A stretch of DNA of 64,000 nucleotides from Terricaulis sp. (lineage in GTDB: Bacteria; Pseudomonadota; Alphaproteobacteria; Caulobacterales; Aquidulcibacteraceae). Position 1 is the first letter of the stretch, and every line of letters begins with the position of its first letter. The stretch spans positions 1 through 64,000 of the forward strand of contig JANPZV010000001.1 of the NCBI GenBank assembly GCA_024707365.1. The letters are read 5' to 3'. A program made the translations under genes and the position numbers. Positions 1-7,977 of the stretch are shown here, piece by piece. A model generated the notes under the pieces. That model saw nothing but the letters and a program-made list of their open reading frames with translations, made no database searches and was not told where the DNA came from.

Positions 1-496
1 TATGGCGTCGCCACCAGCGATAAGCTCGATTGGAACGCCGGGATTATGGGGATGGATGACGGGGCGAGCTGGAGCCTCGCGGGCGGCGTGCGGCTTTGGT
101 CCTAAGTCGATGTGGCCTCGTATTCTTACAACGAGATGGAATATTCCTGCTGCACCCCCAACAACACCAGTGAAACGCGCGTGATGGCGTATACGCCACC
201 TACAATCTCAAGCTCTTGCCCGGTTGAGCCTTATGCTGGCGCAGGCCTTGAAAGCTTTCGTGGGTTACCTATGAAAGCGTCGGCTCATACAAAAAGCGAA
301 GCCGGATGCGGAGTTCGCCTCTCAGGTGATTGGCGGCGTGCGCGTGCCGATCGGCGCGCGCTGGGGCGTGTTGGCGAGTATCGCTATCAGGCGCTGTTTC
401 GGCGACGCCAAAGGCGAGCGCGCGTTGGGCATGGTCGATGTGTGGGAGCACGAGGGCACCTGTTCCTGTTTGGCGTGCTGCTTCAACATCAATTGA
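1..496 (+). CDS. Outer-membrane beta-barrel protein, C-terminal part, frameshifted
   Basis: No single frame is open, but pieces in different frames join into one plausible protein. They read through DGVYATYNLKLL, VEPYAGAG and ASQVIGGVRVPIGARWG, then a GEYRYQ-like strand, and stop at TGA 494-496. Alternating polar and hydrophobic strands and the EYRYQ motif resemble small OmpA/opacity-type outer-membrane barrels, so the product would sit in the outer membrane. The 5' end lies outside the window. At least four frame changes are needed, and the adjacent hppA end is equally broken, so base-calling error at a contig end is more likely than decay. A terminator hairpin follows at 525. The family assignment is tentative and no function is claimed. 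Confidence 0.45.
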
Positions 497-524
497 TCGC
501 CGCTTTTTGCCCCCCTCCAAACTC

Positions 525-555
525 AAACGCCCGGCTTTCTGGGGGCGTTTTTGTT
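525..555 (+). terminator. Rho-independent terminator after the beta-barrel gene
   Basis: The 8-bp perfect stem AAACGCCC/GGGCGTTT with a 10-base loop runs into TTTTTGTTG on the plus strand, 29 bases after the stop codon. It lies between two converging genes. The minus-strand side lacks a T-run, so it mainly serves the plus-strand gene. Confidence 0.75.
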
Positions 556-572
556 GTGTCTCTAGAGCCCGA

Positions 573-2714
573 TCAGTTCCAGTGCGCCAGCACCGCCGGC
601 AGCAGCAGCGCCACGATATAGGTGATGCTGATCATCGGGTTCACAGCAGGGCCGGACGTATCCTTGTAAGGATCGCCAACCGTATCGCCCGTCACCGCCG
701 CCGCTTATGGGCGTCGGGCCTGCCGCGCATGATGGCCTACTCTTCGATCAGCTTCTTGGCGTTGTCACGCTGCCGCCGCCGAGGTCATCGAGATGGCGAC
801 GAAGAGGTGATGGTCATGATCACGCCAACCAGCAGCGCTCCGCAGCGGTAAACGCAGTGGCCAGGCCCGAGATCGTAAAGATCACGGCGAACAGGCACGA
901 TCAGCCTGTACCGGCAGCTGCTGAAGCACGATCGTTTCGCGGATCTCCACTCGTCAGGATGTCCACCGCGCATAATCAGGCTTGGCCGTGCGTTCCATGA
1001 TGCCGGGGATTTCGCGGAATTGGCGGCGCACTTCCTGCACCACCGCTTCGGCCGCGCGCCCCACCGCCGTCATCGACCAGCCGCCGAACAGGTACGGCAG
1101 AGGCCGCCCACGAACAGGCCAACGATCACATACGGATTGGAGAGCGCAAAGTCAAGGATCACCCCTTCAAAGAAGCGATACTCGCCCGGATGGCTGGCGT
1201 AATATTTGAGATCCTCAAAATACGCCGCAAACAGCACCAGCGCGCCAAGGCCCGCTGAGGCGATGGCGTAGCCCTTCGTCACCGCCTTGGTGGTGTTGCC
1301 CACCGCGTCGAGCGCGTCGGTCGTCACGCGGACTTCCTTCGGCAGCTCGGCCATTTCAGCGATGCCGCCGGCATTGTCCGTCACCGGGCCGAACGCATCG
1401 AGCGCGACCACGATGCCCGCCACCGAAAGCATGGTCGTCACCGCGATGGCGATGCCGAACAGGCCCGCGAGCGTAAAGCACGCGATGATGCCGGCCACGA
1501 TGGTGAGCGCCGGCAGCGCCGTCGATTCCATCGAAACCGCGAGGCCCTGGATCACGTTGGTGCCGTGGCCCGATTCAGGAGGCCTTGGCCACGCTTTTGA
1601 CCGGGCGGAAGCCCGTGCCGGTGTAGTATTCGGTGATCAAGCGATCGCGCCCGTCACCAGCAAGCCGATGAGGCCGCATATGAAGAGGCTTTGGCCGGTG
1701 ATGGCCGCCAGCGGGTTCTCAACGCCAAGGCTCGGCGCAATCGATTCCCAGCCCACCGTCACATGGATCGCCGCCGCAAGGCCGACAGCCGAGAGCAAGC
1801 CCGCAGCCACAAGGCCCTTATACAGCGCGCCCATAATGTTCTGCGAAGCGCCAAGGCGCACGAAGAACGTGCCGATGATGGAGGCGATGATCGCCAGCCC
1901 GCCAATGGCGAGCGGCAGCATCATGATGGCCGAAACTTCCGGCGCGGCGCGGAAGAGGATGGAGCCAAGCACCATCGTCGCCACCGCCGTCACCGCATAG
2001 GTTTCAAACAAATCCGCCGCCATGCCGGCGCAATCGCCCACGTTGTCGCCGACGTTGTCTGCGATGGTGGCCGGGTTGCGCGGATCATCCTCGGGGATGC
2101 CCGCTTCCACCTTGCCGACCATGTCGCCGCCAACGTCCGCGCCCTTGGTGAAGATGCCCCCGCCGAGGCGCGCGAAGATCGAGATCAGCGAAGCGCCAAA
2201 GCCCAGCGCCACCAATGAATCCACCACCGTGCGCGATGTCGGCTCGAGCCCAAGGAAATTGGTCAGCAGCAGATAATAGGCGGCCACGCCAAACAGCGCC
2301 CCGCCGGCCACCAGCATGCCCGTCACCGCGCCCGCCTTGAACGCCATGTTGAGCCCGCCCGCGAGAGACACCGCGCGCCGCTTCCGCCGTGCGCACATTG
2401 GCCTGCACCGACACGTTCATGCCGATAAAGCCCGCAGCGCCCGAAAGCACCGCCCCGATCAGAAAGCCGATCGGGATTTCCCAGCTTTGGAAAAGAATGA
2501 ACAGCAGCACAAACACGCCAACGCCCACCCACGCGATCGTGGTGTATTGGCGCTTGAGATAGGCGCGCGCGCCTTCTTGAATGGCCGCTGCGATTTCCTT
2601 CATCCGGTCAGAGCCGGCTGAAGCTTTGGTGATGGCTTGAGTTTCAAACCAGCCGTAAAGCGCGGCGATCACGCCGCTGGCTACGACGAGCCACAAGATC
2701 AAATTCAGGTCCAT
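573..2714 (-). CDS. hppA: Membrane-bound proton-translocating pyrophosphatase (frameshifted)
   Basis: Integral membrane H+-PPase that hydrolyses pyrophosphate and pumps protons. Pieces in several frames give an ordered protein of about 710 residues. It starts [14 protein letters not shown], then shows the PPi/Mg site [19 protein letters not shown] and NVGDNVGD, and ends [14 protein letters not shown]...AVLAHWN. The motif GNTTKA carries Lys where K+-dependent enzymes carry Ala, which marks the K+-independent H+-pumping class. Frame breaks are near 2390, 1640, 1576 and 1090, with several more below 1090. The protein is otherwise highly conserved, so these look like sequence errors. ATG at 2714 was preferred over GTG at 2720 because AGG lies at a suitable distance upstream. 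The end at 573 was found by hand translation beyond the ORF track. Confidence 0.9.
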
Positions 2715-2871
2715 TGTCACCTATCCTGGGCGAAGGGAGGGCCCCCGCGCCGGTTGGGGAGAACGGGTTGGCCGCCGCGCGACATTCTTGTCTGCGTGAA
2801 CGCTTCCCCCTAGGTGGCGCCGTCCTGCCTCAATTCGCCGCAATGCGCAATGGAGGGCCCCCAGCGGGTGC

Positions 2872-3339
2872 TCAGACCCCGCCGCCCTGGCTGGAAAAGG
2901 TCGCCACGATCGTCACGGCCGCGACCGCCCGCTCGCCCAAGGCCGCAATCGCGGCGGCGCGATAGACCTCGATCGCCCGCGCCTCGTTGAGGCTGTGCGG
3001 ATCGTCGGGGTTGGAGAGATCATGTTCGTGGCTGGCCCGCACCAGGGCGTCGCGCAGAATGTGCGCCTGCTCGCGCGTGCGCCAAAGATCCACCCCGTTG
3101 GCGATCTCCACCCGCACGGACACGAACAGATAATTTGCCAGATACCCGTCCCGCACCACCGGAACCGCCAGATACGGCGCATCCATCGAGCGCGAGGAGA
3201 GCTGCTCTGCCTCGCCCTTCTCGGCCTTGGCTTTCGCTTTGGGCGCCGCATCCGCCGAGCCTGCCGCGGCCAAGCCCGCCAGCAGCACGCCCGCAAGCGC
3301 GGCGGCGGCGATGCTGCGAATCATGGAAGAGCGCTTCAT
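2872..3339 (-). CDS. Exported protein of unknown function
   Basis: A 155-residue protein. The start is placed at MKRSSMIRSIAAAALAGVLL because a typical signal peptide follows (basic n-region, Ala/Leu core, cleavage near GSADA). The ORF-track start further upstream would read through the end of thiL. A Lys/Ala-rich linker precedes a mature domain with PYLAVPVVRDGYLANYLFV and a helical segment DLWRTREQAHILRDALV. I do not recognise the family. The strand-helix pattern faintly recalls periplasmic FliL-like domains, but this is not strong enough to name it. It lies downstream of thiL and in the same direction, so it may be the last gene of the rib-nusB-thiL unit. Confidence 0.75.
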   Translation of the reverse strand: MKRSSMIRSIAAAALAGVLLAGLAAAGSADAAPKAKAKAEKGEAEQLSSRSMDAPYLAVPVVRDGYLANYLFVSVRVEIANGVDLWRTREQAHILRDALVRASHEHDLSNPDDPHSLNEARAIEVYRAAAIAALGERAVAAVTIVATFSSQGGGV

Positions 3340-3376
3340 GGTGCGCCAAGGATCAGCCGCTTCGGTTAGCGCCGCG

Positions 3377-4450
3377 TTAGCGCCCCAGCTTATGGGCGTG
3401 CCCGCCCTCATCCAGCGGCAAGGCCGCGCCTTGACGATCCACCATCCGCACGCCCTCACCGGCCTCCGCCACGCCAATGCGCGAAAGCCTGAGGCTTCCA
3501 TCTGCGTCGAGCGCGGCGATGGCCGCGCGATCGGTGGGCGCGGCGGTGAACAGCACGACGTAATCGTCCCCGCCGCTGATCAGCTTGCGCACATCCCCGC
3601 CGGAAAACGCCCAGCGTAGCGCCGGCGGCGCAAACGGGATCGCGTTCGCCTCAATCCGCAGCGCCACGTTCGAGGCCGCCGCCAGCTTGCGCGCATCCGC
3701 AACCAATCCGTCCGACACATCCATCGAAGCCCGCGCAAACGCCGCCACCAGCCCGGCGCATTCGGTGTGCAGCATCGGCGCAAGATAAAGCGATTGCAGC
3801 CACGCCGCTTCGGCGTCGAATTCCTCGCCCGGCAAGCGCAGAAAATCCGGCATCTCCGCCGCCAAAGCCTCGGATTCGGCGCGCGCGGCGGCTTCATCGC
3901 GCTCGCGCCGCAGCTCGGCCATGCCCATCGCGCCGGTGCGCAATTGGAGACCCATCCAGGCCGAGCCGATGTCTCCGCCTGCGAGCCACACATCATCGCC
4001 CGCCAGCGCATCCGCGCGCGCGGGCGTGCGCGGGCCGAGCGGCTCGCCAAACAAAGTCACCGAAACCGTGAGCGGGCCTTTGGTCGCGGTCGTATCCCCG
4101 CCCAGCATGCTGATGCCGAAGGTTTCAAACTCACCCGCGATCGCATCGCCGAAATAGCGCAGATCTTCCGCGGGCCGCGTATCGGGCCAGATCAGCGTCA
4201 GCAGCGCGTAGCGCGGCCGCGCGCCCTTGGCGATGAGATCGGAAACATTCACCCGCACCGCCTTCATCGCCACCGTGGCGATCGGATCTTGCGGCAGAAA
4301 GTGCACGCCTTCGACGATGGCGTCTGTTGTGATCACCAGCCGCCCGCTGCTTTCCAGCACGGCCGCATCATCCTTGAGCCCGCGCGCCGCGGCATCCTTG
4401 GCCAACGGCGCAAACCAAGTGCGGATCACATCGAATTCGTCAGCAGACAT
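3377..4450 (-). CDS. thiL: Thiamine-monophosphate kinase
   Basis: ATP-dependent phosphorylation of thiamine monophosphate to thiamine diphosphate, the last step of cofactor synthesis. The 357-residue protein starts MSADEFDVIRTWFAPLA. It shows the AIR-synthase-fold features of ThiL: GLKDDAAVL near residue 25, TTDAIVEGVHF, the NVSDLIAKGARP strand-turn, and MLGGDTTATKGP. An insert of about 40 residues rich in Ala/Glu between the two domains (RRERDEAAARAESEALAAEM) makes it slightly longer than many homologues. It follows nusB after a 160-bp repeat-bearing gap, the usual nusB-thiL order. Start ATG at 4450. Confidence 0.95.
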   Translation of the reverse strand: MSADEFDVIRTWFAPLAKDAAARGLKDDAAVLESSGRLVITTDAIVEGVHFLPQDPIATVAMKAVRVNVSDLIAKGARPRYALLTLIWPDTRPAEDLRYFGDAIAGEFETFGISMLGGDTTATKGPLTVSVTLFGEPLGPRTPARADALAGDDVWLAGGDIGSAWMGLQLRTGAMGMAELRRERDEAAARAESEALAAEMPDFLRLPGEEFDAEAAWLQSLYLAPMLHTECAGLVAAFARASMDVSDGLVADARKLAAASNVALRIEANAIPFAPPALRWAFSGGDVRKLISGGDDYVVLFTAAPTDRAAIAALDADGSLRLSRIGVAEAGEGVRMVDRQGAALPLDEGGHAHKLGR

Positions 4451-4455
4451 AAGCT

Positions 4456-4602
4456 TTCCTCCCCCTCCCCTTGAGGGGAGGGGGTTGGGGGGCGGGGTGA
4501 ACCACCGGCGTATGAAGGGCAGGCGTCATATCAAAACAGCTAAAATTTCAGACATCGCGCGTCACCCCGCCTTCGCCCTCCCCTCAAGGGGAGGGGGTGA
4601 AA
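4456..4602. repeat. Pair of CCCTCCCC palindromes between thiL and nusB
   Basis: The thiL-nusB gap holds two copies of one small palindrome: CCCCTCCCCTTGAGGGGAGG near 4463-4491 and CCCTCCCCTCAAGGGGAGGG near 4579-4598, in opposite orientation. Each can form a hairpin of about 9 bp. The sequence between them shows no coding signal. Related G/C-rich hairpins occur at 16089-16197 and 19771-19788. Confidence 0.8.
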
Positions 4603-4612
4603 GTCGGCGGCG

Positions 4613-5068
4613 TCACGCCCTTAAATCCTTCGCACACGCATCCAGCGTCGCGTTCACAAAGCCGGGCTCTGGCCCCTCGAAGAAGCTTTTGGCGATCTCA
4701 ACATATTCATCGATCACAACGGCAACGGGAATATCATCGCGTTGTTCCAGCTCCGCCGCGCCCGCGCGCAAAATCGCGCGCGCTACGGCATCCAGCCGCT
4801 CGAGTTTCCAGCCTTTGGAGAGATGCCGCGCGATCGCCTGATCCAGCGTCAGCTGCCGCTCCACCGCTTTTTCCACCAGCGTCGTAAACAGCGCCATATC
4901 GCCGTCGATCTCGTTGATCAGCGTGTCGCTATTCTCGCGCGGCAGCTTGCCGGCGTCGAAATCGGCGATGGCTTGCGCGGTGGTGGAGCCGGAAATTTCC
5001 ATCTGATAAAGCGCCTGCACAGCCGCTAGCCGTGCTGCGCGGCGTGCGTCGATTTCACCGGGCTTCAC
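4613..5068 (-). CDS. nusB: Transcription antitermination factor NusB
   Basis: RNA-binding partner of NusE (S10) in the antitermination complex on rRNA operons. At 151 residues it has the normal length for the all-helical NusB fold. Family hallmarks are RRAARLAAVQALYQMEIS at the N-terminus, LERLDAVARAILRAGAAEL, and the conserved C-terminal VIDEYVEIAKSFF followed by FVNATLD. The start is GTG at 5068, which overlaps the ribH stop in GTGA, so translation is probably coupled to ribH. It is followed by thiL after the repeat-bearing gap. Confidence 0.96.
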   Translation of the reverse strand: MKPGEIDARRAARLAAVQALYQMEISGSTTAQAIADFDAGKLPRENSDTLINEIDGDMALFTTLVEKAVERQLTLDQAIARHLSKGWKLERLDAVARAILRAGAAELEQRDDIPVAVVIDEYVEIAKSFFEGPEPGFVNATLDACAKDLRA

Positions 5069-5534
5069 GGCGCCTCTCCGCCGAAGCGGCGCTGCAGCGC
5101 GATCATGGCGATGGCCGCTTTCAGCGCCTCCCCGCCCTTATCGCCGCGCGCGGGATCTGCGCGCTCCTTCCGCTTGCGCGAGGTTTTCCACGGTGAGGAT
5201 GCCATACCCGATCGCCACCCCTTCCAGCGAAAGCTGCATCAGTCCGCGCGCGCTTTCCCCGCACACATAATCATAATGGCTCGTCTCCCCGCGCACCACG
5301 CAGCCGAGCGCGACAAAGCCGTCATACGCCCCGCACGCCAGCGCGATCGCGCCCGGAATTTCAAACGCGCCCGGCACGTTTACGCGCTCAAGCTCAACAC
5401 CCGCCTCAGCCGCCACCGCATCGGCGCCTCGCCAGCATCATCTCGGCCACGCCGCGATAATAGGGCGACACCACAACAAGCACGCGCGCCCCGCCCGGCA
5501 GCTTTTCGACCGGCGTTTTCTCAACATCCTTCAC
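5065..5534 (-). CDS. ribH: 6,7-dimethyl-8-ribityllumazine synthase (frameshifted)
   Basis: Condenses 3,4-dihydroxy-2-butanone 4-phosphate with the pyrimidinedione to form lumazine, the riboflavin precursor. The ORF track shows only the middle ([30 protein letters not shown]). By hand the N-terminus begins at GTG 5534 ([18 protein letters not shown]) and shifts frame near 5425. The C-terminus shifts near 5165 into [20 protein letters not shown] and ends GGEAP. Total length is about 156 residues, normal for RibH. It overlaps ribBA upstream and nusB downstream by GTGA on each side. Both frame breaks fall in otherwise conserved sequence and are probably read errors. Confidence 0.9.
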
Positions 5535-6655
5535 GGCTCAAACCCCCGCCAGCCGTCCATGGTGAGGCCATAGCCCTCAAGGCCGATCAATTTGTGCGGC
5601 GTGTTGGAGAGCACGATCATGCGCCCCACGCCAAGATCATGCAAAATCTGCGAGCCGACGCCGACAACGCGCACCACATCTTCATGCTCAAGCGCGCCCT
5701 GCTCGCCGCGCAGCCAGCGCGTGATGCTGTCGGGCTGGCTGTCGCGCAGCAGCACCAGAACGCCCGCGCCTTCGGCCTCGATCGCTTCGATCGCCTTGTT
5801 GATGAGCCCAGCGCGCGCCGTCGCGCCCATAACATCGGCGCCGAACTCAACGCGATGCACCCGCACCAAAGTCGGCGTATCGGCCGCCACCGCGCCCTTC
5901 ACCAGCGCCACATGCTCCACCCCGTCAATCCGATTGCGGAAGACGACAAGCCGGAAACGCGCGCCAGATGCGCTGACGAAATCTTCCTCATGCGTCCGAT
6001 CAACGTAGCGATCATGCGCGCGGCGATAGGCGATGAGATCATCGATCGCGCCAATCTTCAGCCCATGAAATTGCGCGAACGCCACAAGCTCGGGCAGCCG
6101 CGCCATGGTGCCGTCATCGTTCATGATCTCGCAGATCACCGCAGAGGGATTAAGCCCCGCCGCGCGCGCGATATCCACGCTCGCCTCGGTATGGCCCGCG
6201 CGCAGCAGCACCCCGCCATCGCGCGCCGTCAGTGGAAATACATGGCCGGGCGAGACTATGTCGTCAGCGCCCTTGGTCGCATCAATCGCCACTGCGATAG
6301 TGAGCGCGCGATCGGCCGCCGAGATGCCGGTGGAAATGCCTTCCTTGGCTTCAATCGAAACCGTGAACGCCGTGCCCAGCCGCGCCTGGTTGCGCGGCGC
6401 CATCGGCTCAAGCCCCAGCCCGCGCGTGCGCTCTTCCGTGAGCGCCAGGCAGATCAGCCCGCGCCCATGCTTGGCCATGAAATTGACCTGCGCCGGCGTT
6501 GCGAACTGCGCGGGGATCACAAGATCGCCCTCGTTCTCGCGATCCTCGGCGTCCACCAGGATGAACATGCGCCCTTCGCGCGCTTCTTCGATAATTTCCG
6601 GCGCCGGCGAAATCGCGCGCTTCAAATCTTCGATCGGGGACGGCTTGGCCGTCAT
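5531..6655 (-). CDS. ribBA: RibBA-type 3,4-dihydroxy-2-butanone 4-phosphate synthase with degenerate GTP cyclohydrolase II domain
   Basis: The N-terminal half (about residues 20-215) is an intact DHBP synthase. It has DRENEGDLVIPA near 38, GRGLICLAL, and the LLRAGHTEASVDIARAAG motif, and converts ribulose 5-phosphate to DHBP for lumazine synthesis. The C-terminal half aligns with GTP cyclohydrolase II but has lost its zinc-binding cysteines. Where the family has a Cys-rich SECLTGD/RCDCG-type segment, this protein reads VEFGADVMGATARAG. I infer that only the DHBP synthase half works and that GTP cyclohydrolase II is encoded elsewhere. Length 374 residues. The ATG start overlaps the ribE stop in TGATG and the stop overlaps ribH in GTGA. 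Confidence 0.92.
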   Translation of the reverse strand: MTAKPSPIEDLKRAISPAPEIIEEAREGRMFILVDAEDRENEGDLVIPAQFATPAQVNFMAKHGRGLICLALTEERTRGLGLEPMAPRNQARLGTAFTVSIEAKEGISTGISAADRALTIAVAIDATKGADDIVSPGHVFPLTARDGGVLLRAGHTEASVDIARAAGLNPSAVICEIMNDDGTMARLPELVAFAQFHGLKIGAIDDLIAYRRAHDRYVDRTHEEDFVSASGARFRLVVFRNRIDGVEHVALVKGAVAADTPTLVRVHRVEFGADVMGATARAGLINKAIEAIEAEGAGVLVLLRDSQPDSITRWLRGEQGALEHEDVVRVVGVGSQILHDLGVGRMIVLSNTPHKLIGLEGYGLTMDGWRGFEP

Positions 6656-7260
6656 CAGCGTCTTCCTTCCAACAGGCGCGCCGCGTAGCGCGCCATCATA
6701 TCCGCTTCGAGGTTCACTTTATCGCCGGCCTTCAAGCGCGATAAAGTCGTCACGCCCCAGGTGTGCGGGATCACCAGCACGCCAAAGCCCTCCTCATCCA
6801 CCTCATTGACGGTGAGCGAAACCCCGTTCACCGCCACCGCGCCCTTGGGCGCAATGAGATACGCAATCTGCGCCGGCGGAGCGATGCGCACGCGCCAGCC
6901 CTCGCCGTCGGCCACAACCGAAAGCACTTCGCCCAGCCCATCCACATGGCCCTGCACGATATGCCCGCCCAATTCATCGCCCAGCTTCAACGAGCGTTCG
7001 AGGTTCACCGTATCGCCTGTTTGCAGATCGCCCATCGTCGTCAGCGCCAGGCTCTCGGGCGCCACCTCCACAAGATAGCGCGCGCCCGCTTGGATCGGCG
7101 CTTTTTCCACCACCGTCAGGCACACGCCCTCATGCGCGATCGAGGCGCCGATCTCGATGCCTTCGGCCTCGTAAGGCGCATCAATAGTGAGGCGCACGAG
7201 CCCATTGCGGCGCTCAACGCCGGTCACGGCGCCCTTGGCGGTAATGATGCCGGTAAACAT
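6655..7260 (-). CDS. ribE: Riboflavin synthase, alpha subunit
   Basis: Dismutates two lumazines into riboflavin and a pyrimidinedione, the last step of the pathway. The 201-residue protein has the two tandem lumazine-binding barrels. The first starts MFTGIITAKGAV with GVCLTVVE. The second starts LGGHIVQGHVDG with AVNGVSLTVNEVD. The track ORF begins 21 codons earlier, but every homologue begins MFTGI, so the start is set at ATG 7260. It sits between ribD and ribBA, with a one-base stop/start overlap onto ribBA. Confidence 0.96.
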   Translation of the reverse strand: MFTGIITAKGAVTGVERRNGLVRLTIDAPYEAEGIEIGASIAHEGVCLTVVEKAPIQAGARYLVEVAPESLALTTMGDLQTGDTVNLERSLKLGDELGGHIVQGHVDGLGEVLSVVADGEGWRVRIAPPAQIAYLIAPKGAVAVNGVSLTVNEVDEEGFGVLVIPHTWGVTTLSRLKAGDKVNLEADMMARYAARLLEGRR

Positions 7261-7270
7261 GAAACTCCGA

Positions 7271-7933
7271 TCAGCCCCGCTCGTAGCTTTCCCAGAGATC
7301 GGGGCCAAGGGCTTGGAATGCAACGCGTCGAAACGCCGGGGCCTGGCTCAGCTTCCCCAGCGCGAGCGCCGCCACCGCCGGGCGCCCCTCCGCCCCCAGC
7401 AGAATCGGCGCCCGGAACCATTCCAGCCGGTCCACCAGGCCCGTCGCGATCAGCCCGGCGGCCAGCACGCCCCCGCCTTCGACCAGCACCGATTTTACGC
7501 CGCGCGCGCCGAGCCGGCTCAGCACAGCGCCCAAATCGACGCCCTCGCCCAAAGCAGGCGCGGCCTCAACCTGAACGCCCATCGCGTCCAAAATCGCAAC
7601 CCGCGCCGGGCTCGCGCGCTCGCGGCCAAACACGATCAGCGGCGAATGCTCAAGGCGCGCGTAGAGCTTGCCCTCCAGCGGAATATCCAGCCGGTTTGTC
7701 ACCACCACGCGCGCGGGCTGCTTTGCCGGCGGCGGCTCCGTGCGCGCCAGCAGGGACGGATCATCCGCCCGCGCCGTGCCCGCGCCGATCATCACCGCAT
7801 CGTGGGCCGCGCGCAGGTTCTGCACCTCGGCACGCGCGGCTTCACCCGTGATCCAGCGGCTTTCGCCCGCAGCGGTCGCAATGCGCCCGTCAAGCGAGGT
7901 CGCCAATTTCAGGGTGACGCGGGGCCGGTCCAT
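7271..7933 (-). CDS. RibD reductase domain alone (5-amino-6-(5-phosphoribosylamino)uracil reductase)
   Basis: The 220-residue protein matches only the C-terminal half of bifunctional RibD. It begins MDRPRVTLKLATSLDGRI with ESRWITGEAARAEVQNLRA, and the NADPH-binding and active-site regions VMIGAGTARADDP and SVLVEGGGVLAAGLI are intact. It should reduce the ribosylamino-uracil intermediate. The N-terminal deaminase domain that normally precedes it (Cys/His zinc site) is absent. The 44 bases upstream run straight into the end of an unrelated esterase gene, so a frameshift cannot explain the loss. A deaminase must be encoded elsewhere. The gene lies 10 bases before ribE in the usual ribD-ribE order. 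Confidence 0.88.
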   Translation of the reverse strand: MDRPRVTLKLATSLDGRIATAAGESRWITGEAARAEVQNLRAAHDAVMIGAGTARADDPSLLARTEPPPAKQPARVVVTNRLDIPLEGKLYARLEHSPLIVFGRERASPARVAILDAMGVQVEAAPALGEGVDLGAVLSRLGARGVKSVLVEGGGVLAAGLIATGLVDRLEWFRAPILLGAEGRPAVAALALGKLSQAPAFRRVAFQALGPDLWESYERG

Positions 7934-7977
7934 GGCCGCTTCCTAGCACCACCGCCGCTCCCGCGCATCCAACGTGC

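Noticed and set aside
573-2714. hppA and other broken genes as pseudogenes
   Set aside because: Each resumes full conservation after one-base shifts, and many are essential core genes, so sequence error is the simpler explanation.
5105-6688. 527-codon ORF on the plus strand
   Set aside because: Antisense to ribH and ribBA; no recognisable domain.
4451-7977. FMN or TPP riboswitch near the rib and thiL genes
   Set aside because: Genes overlap or nearly touch, and the only gap (4451-4612) shows repeats but no riboswitch core.
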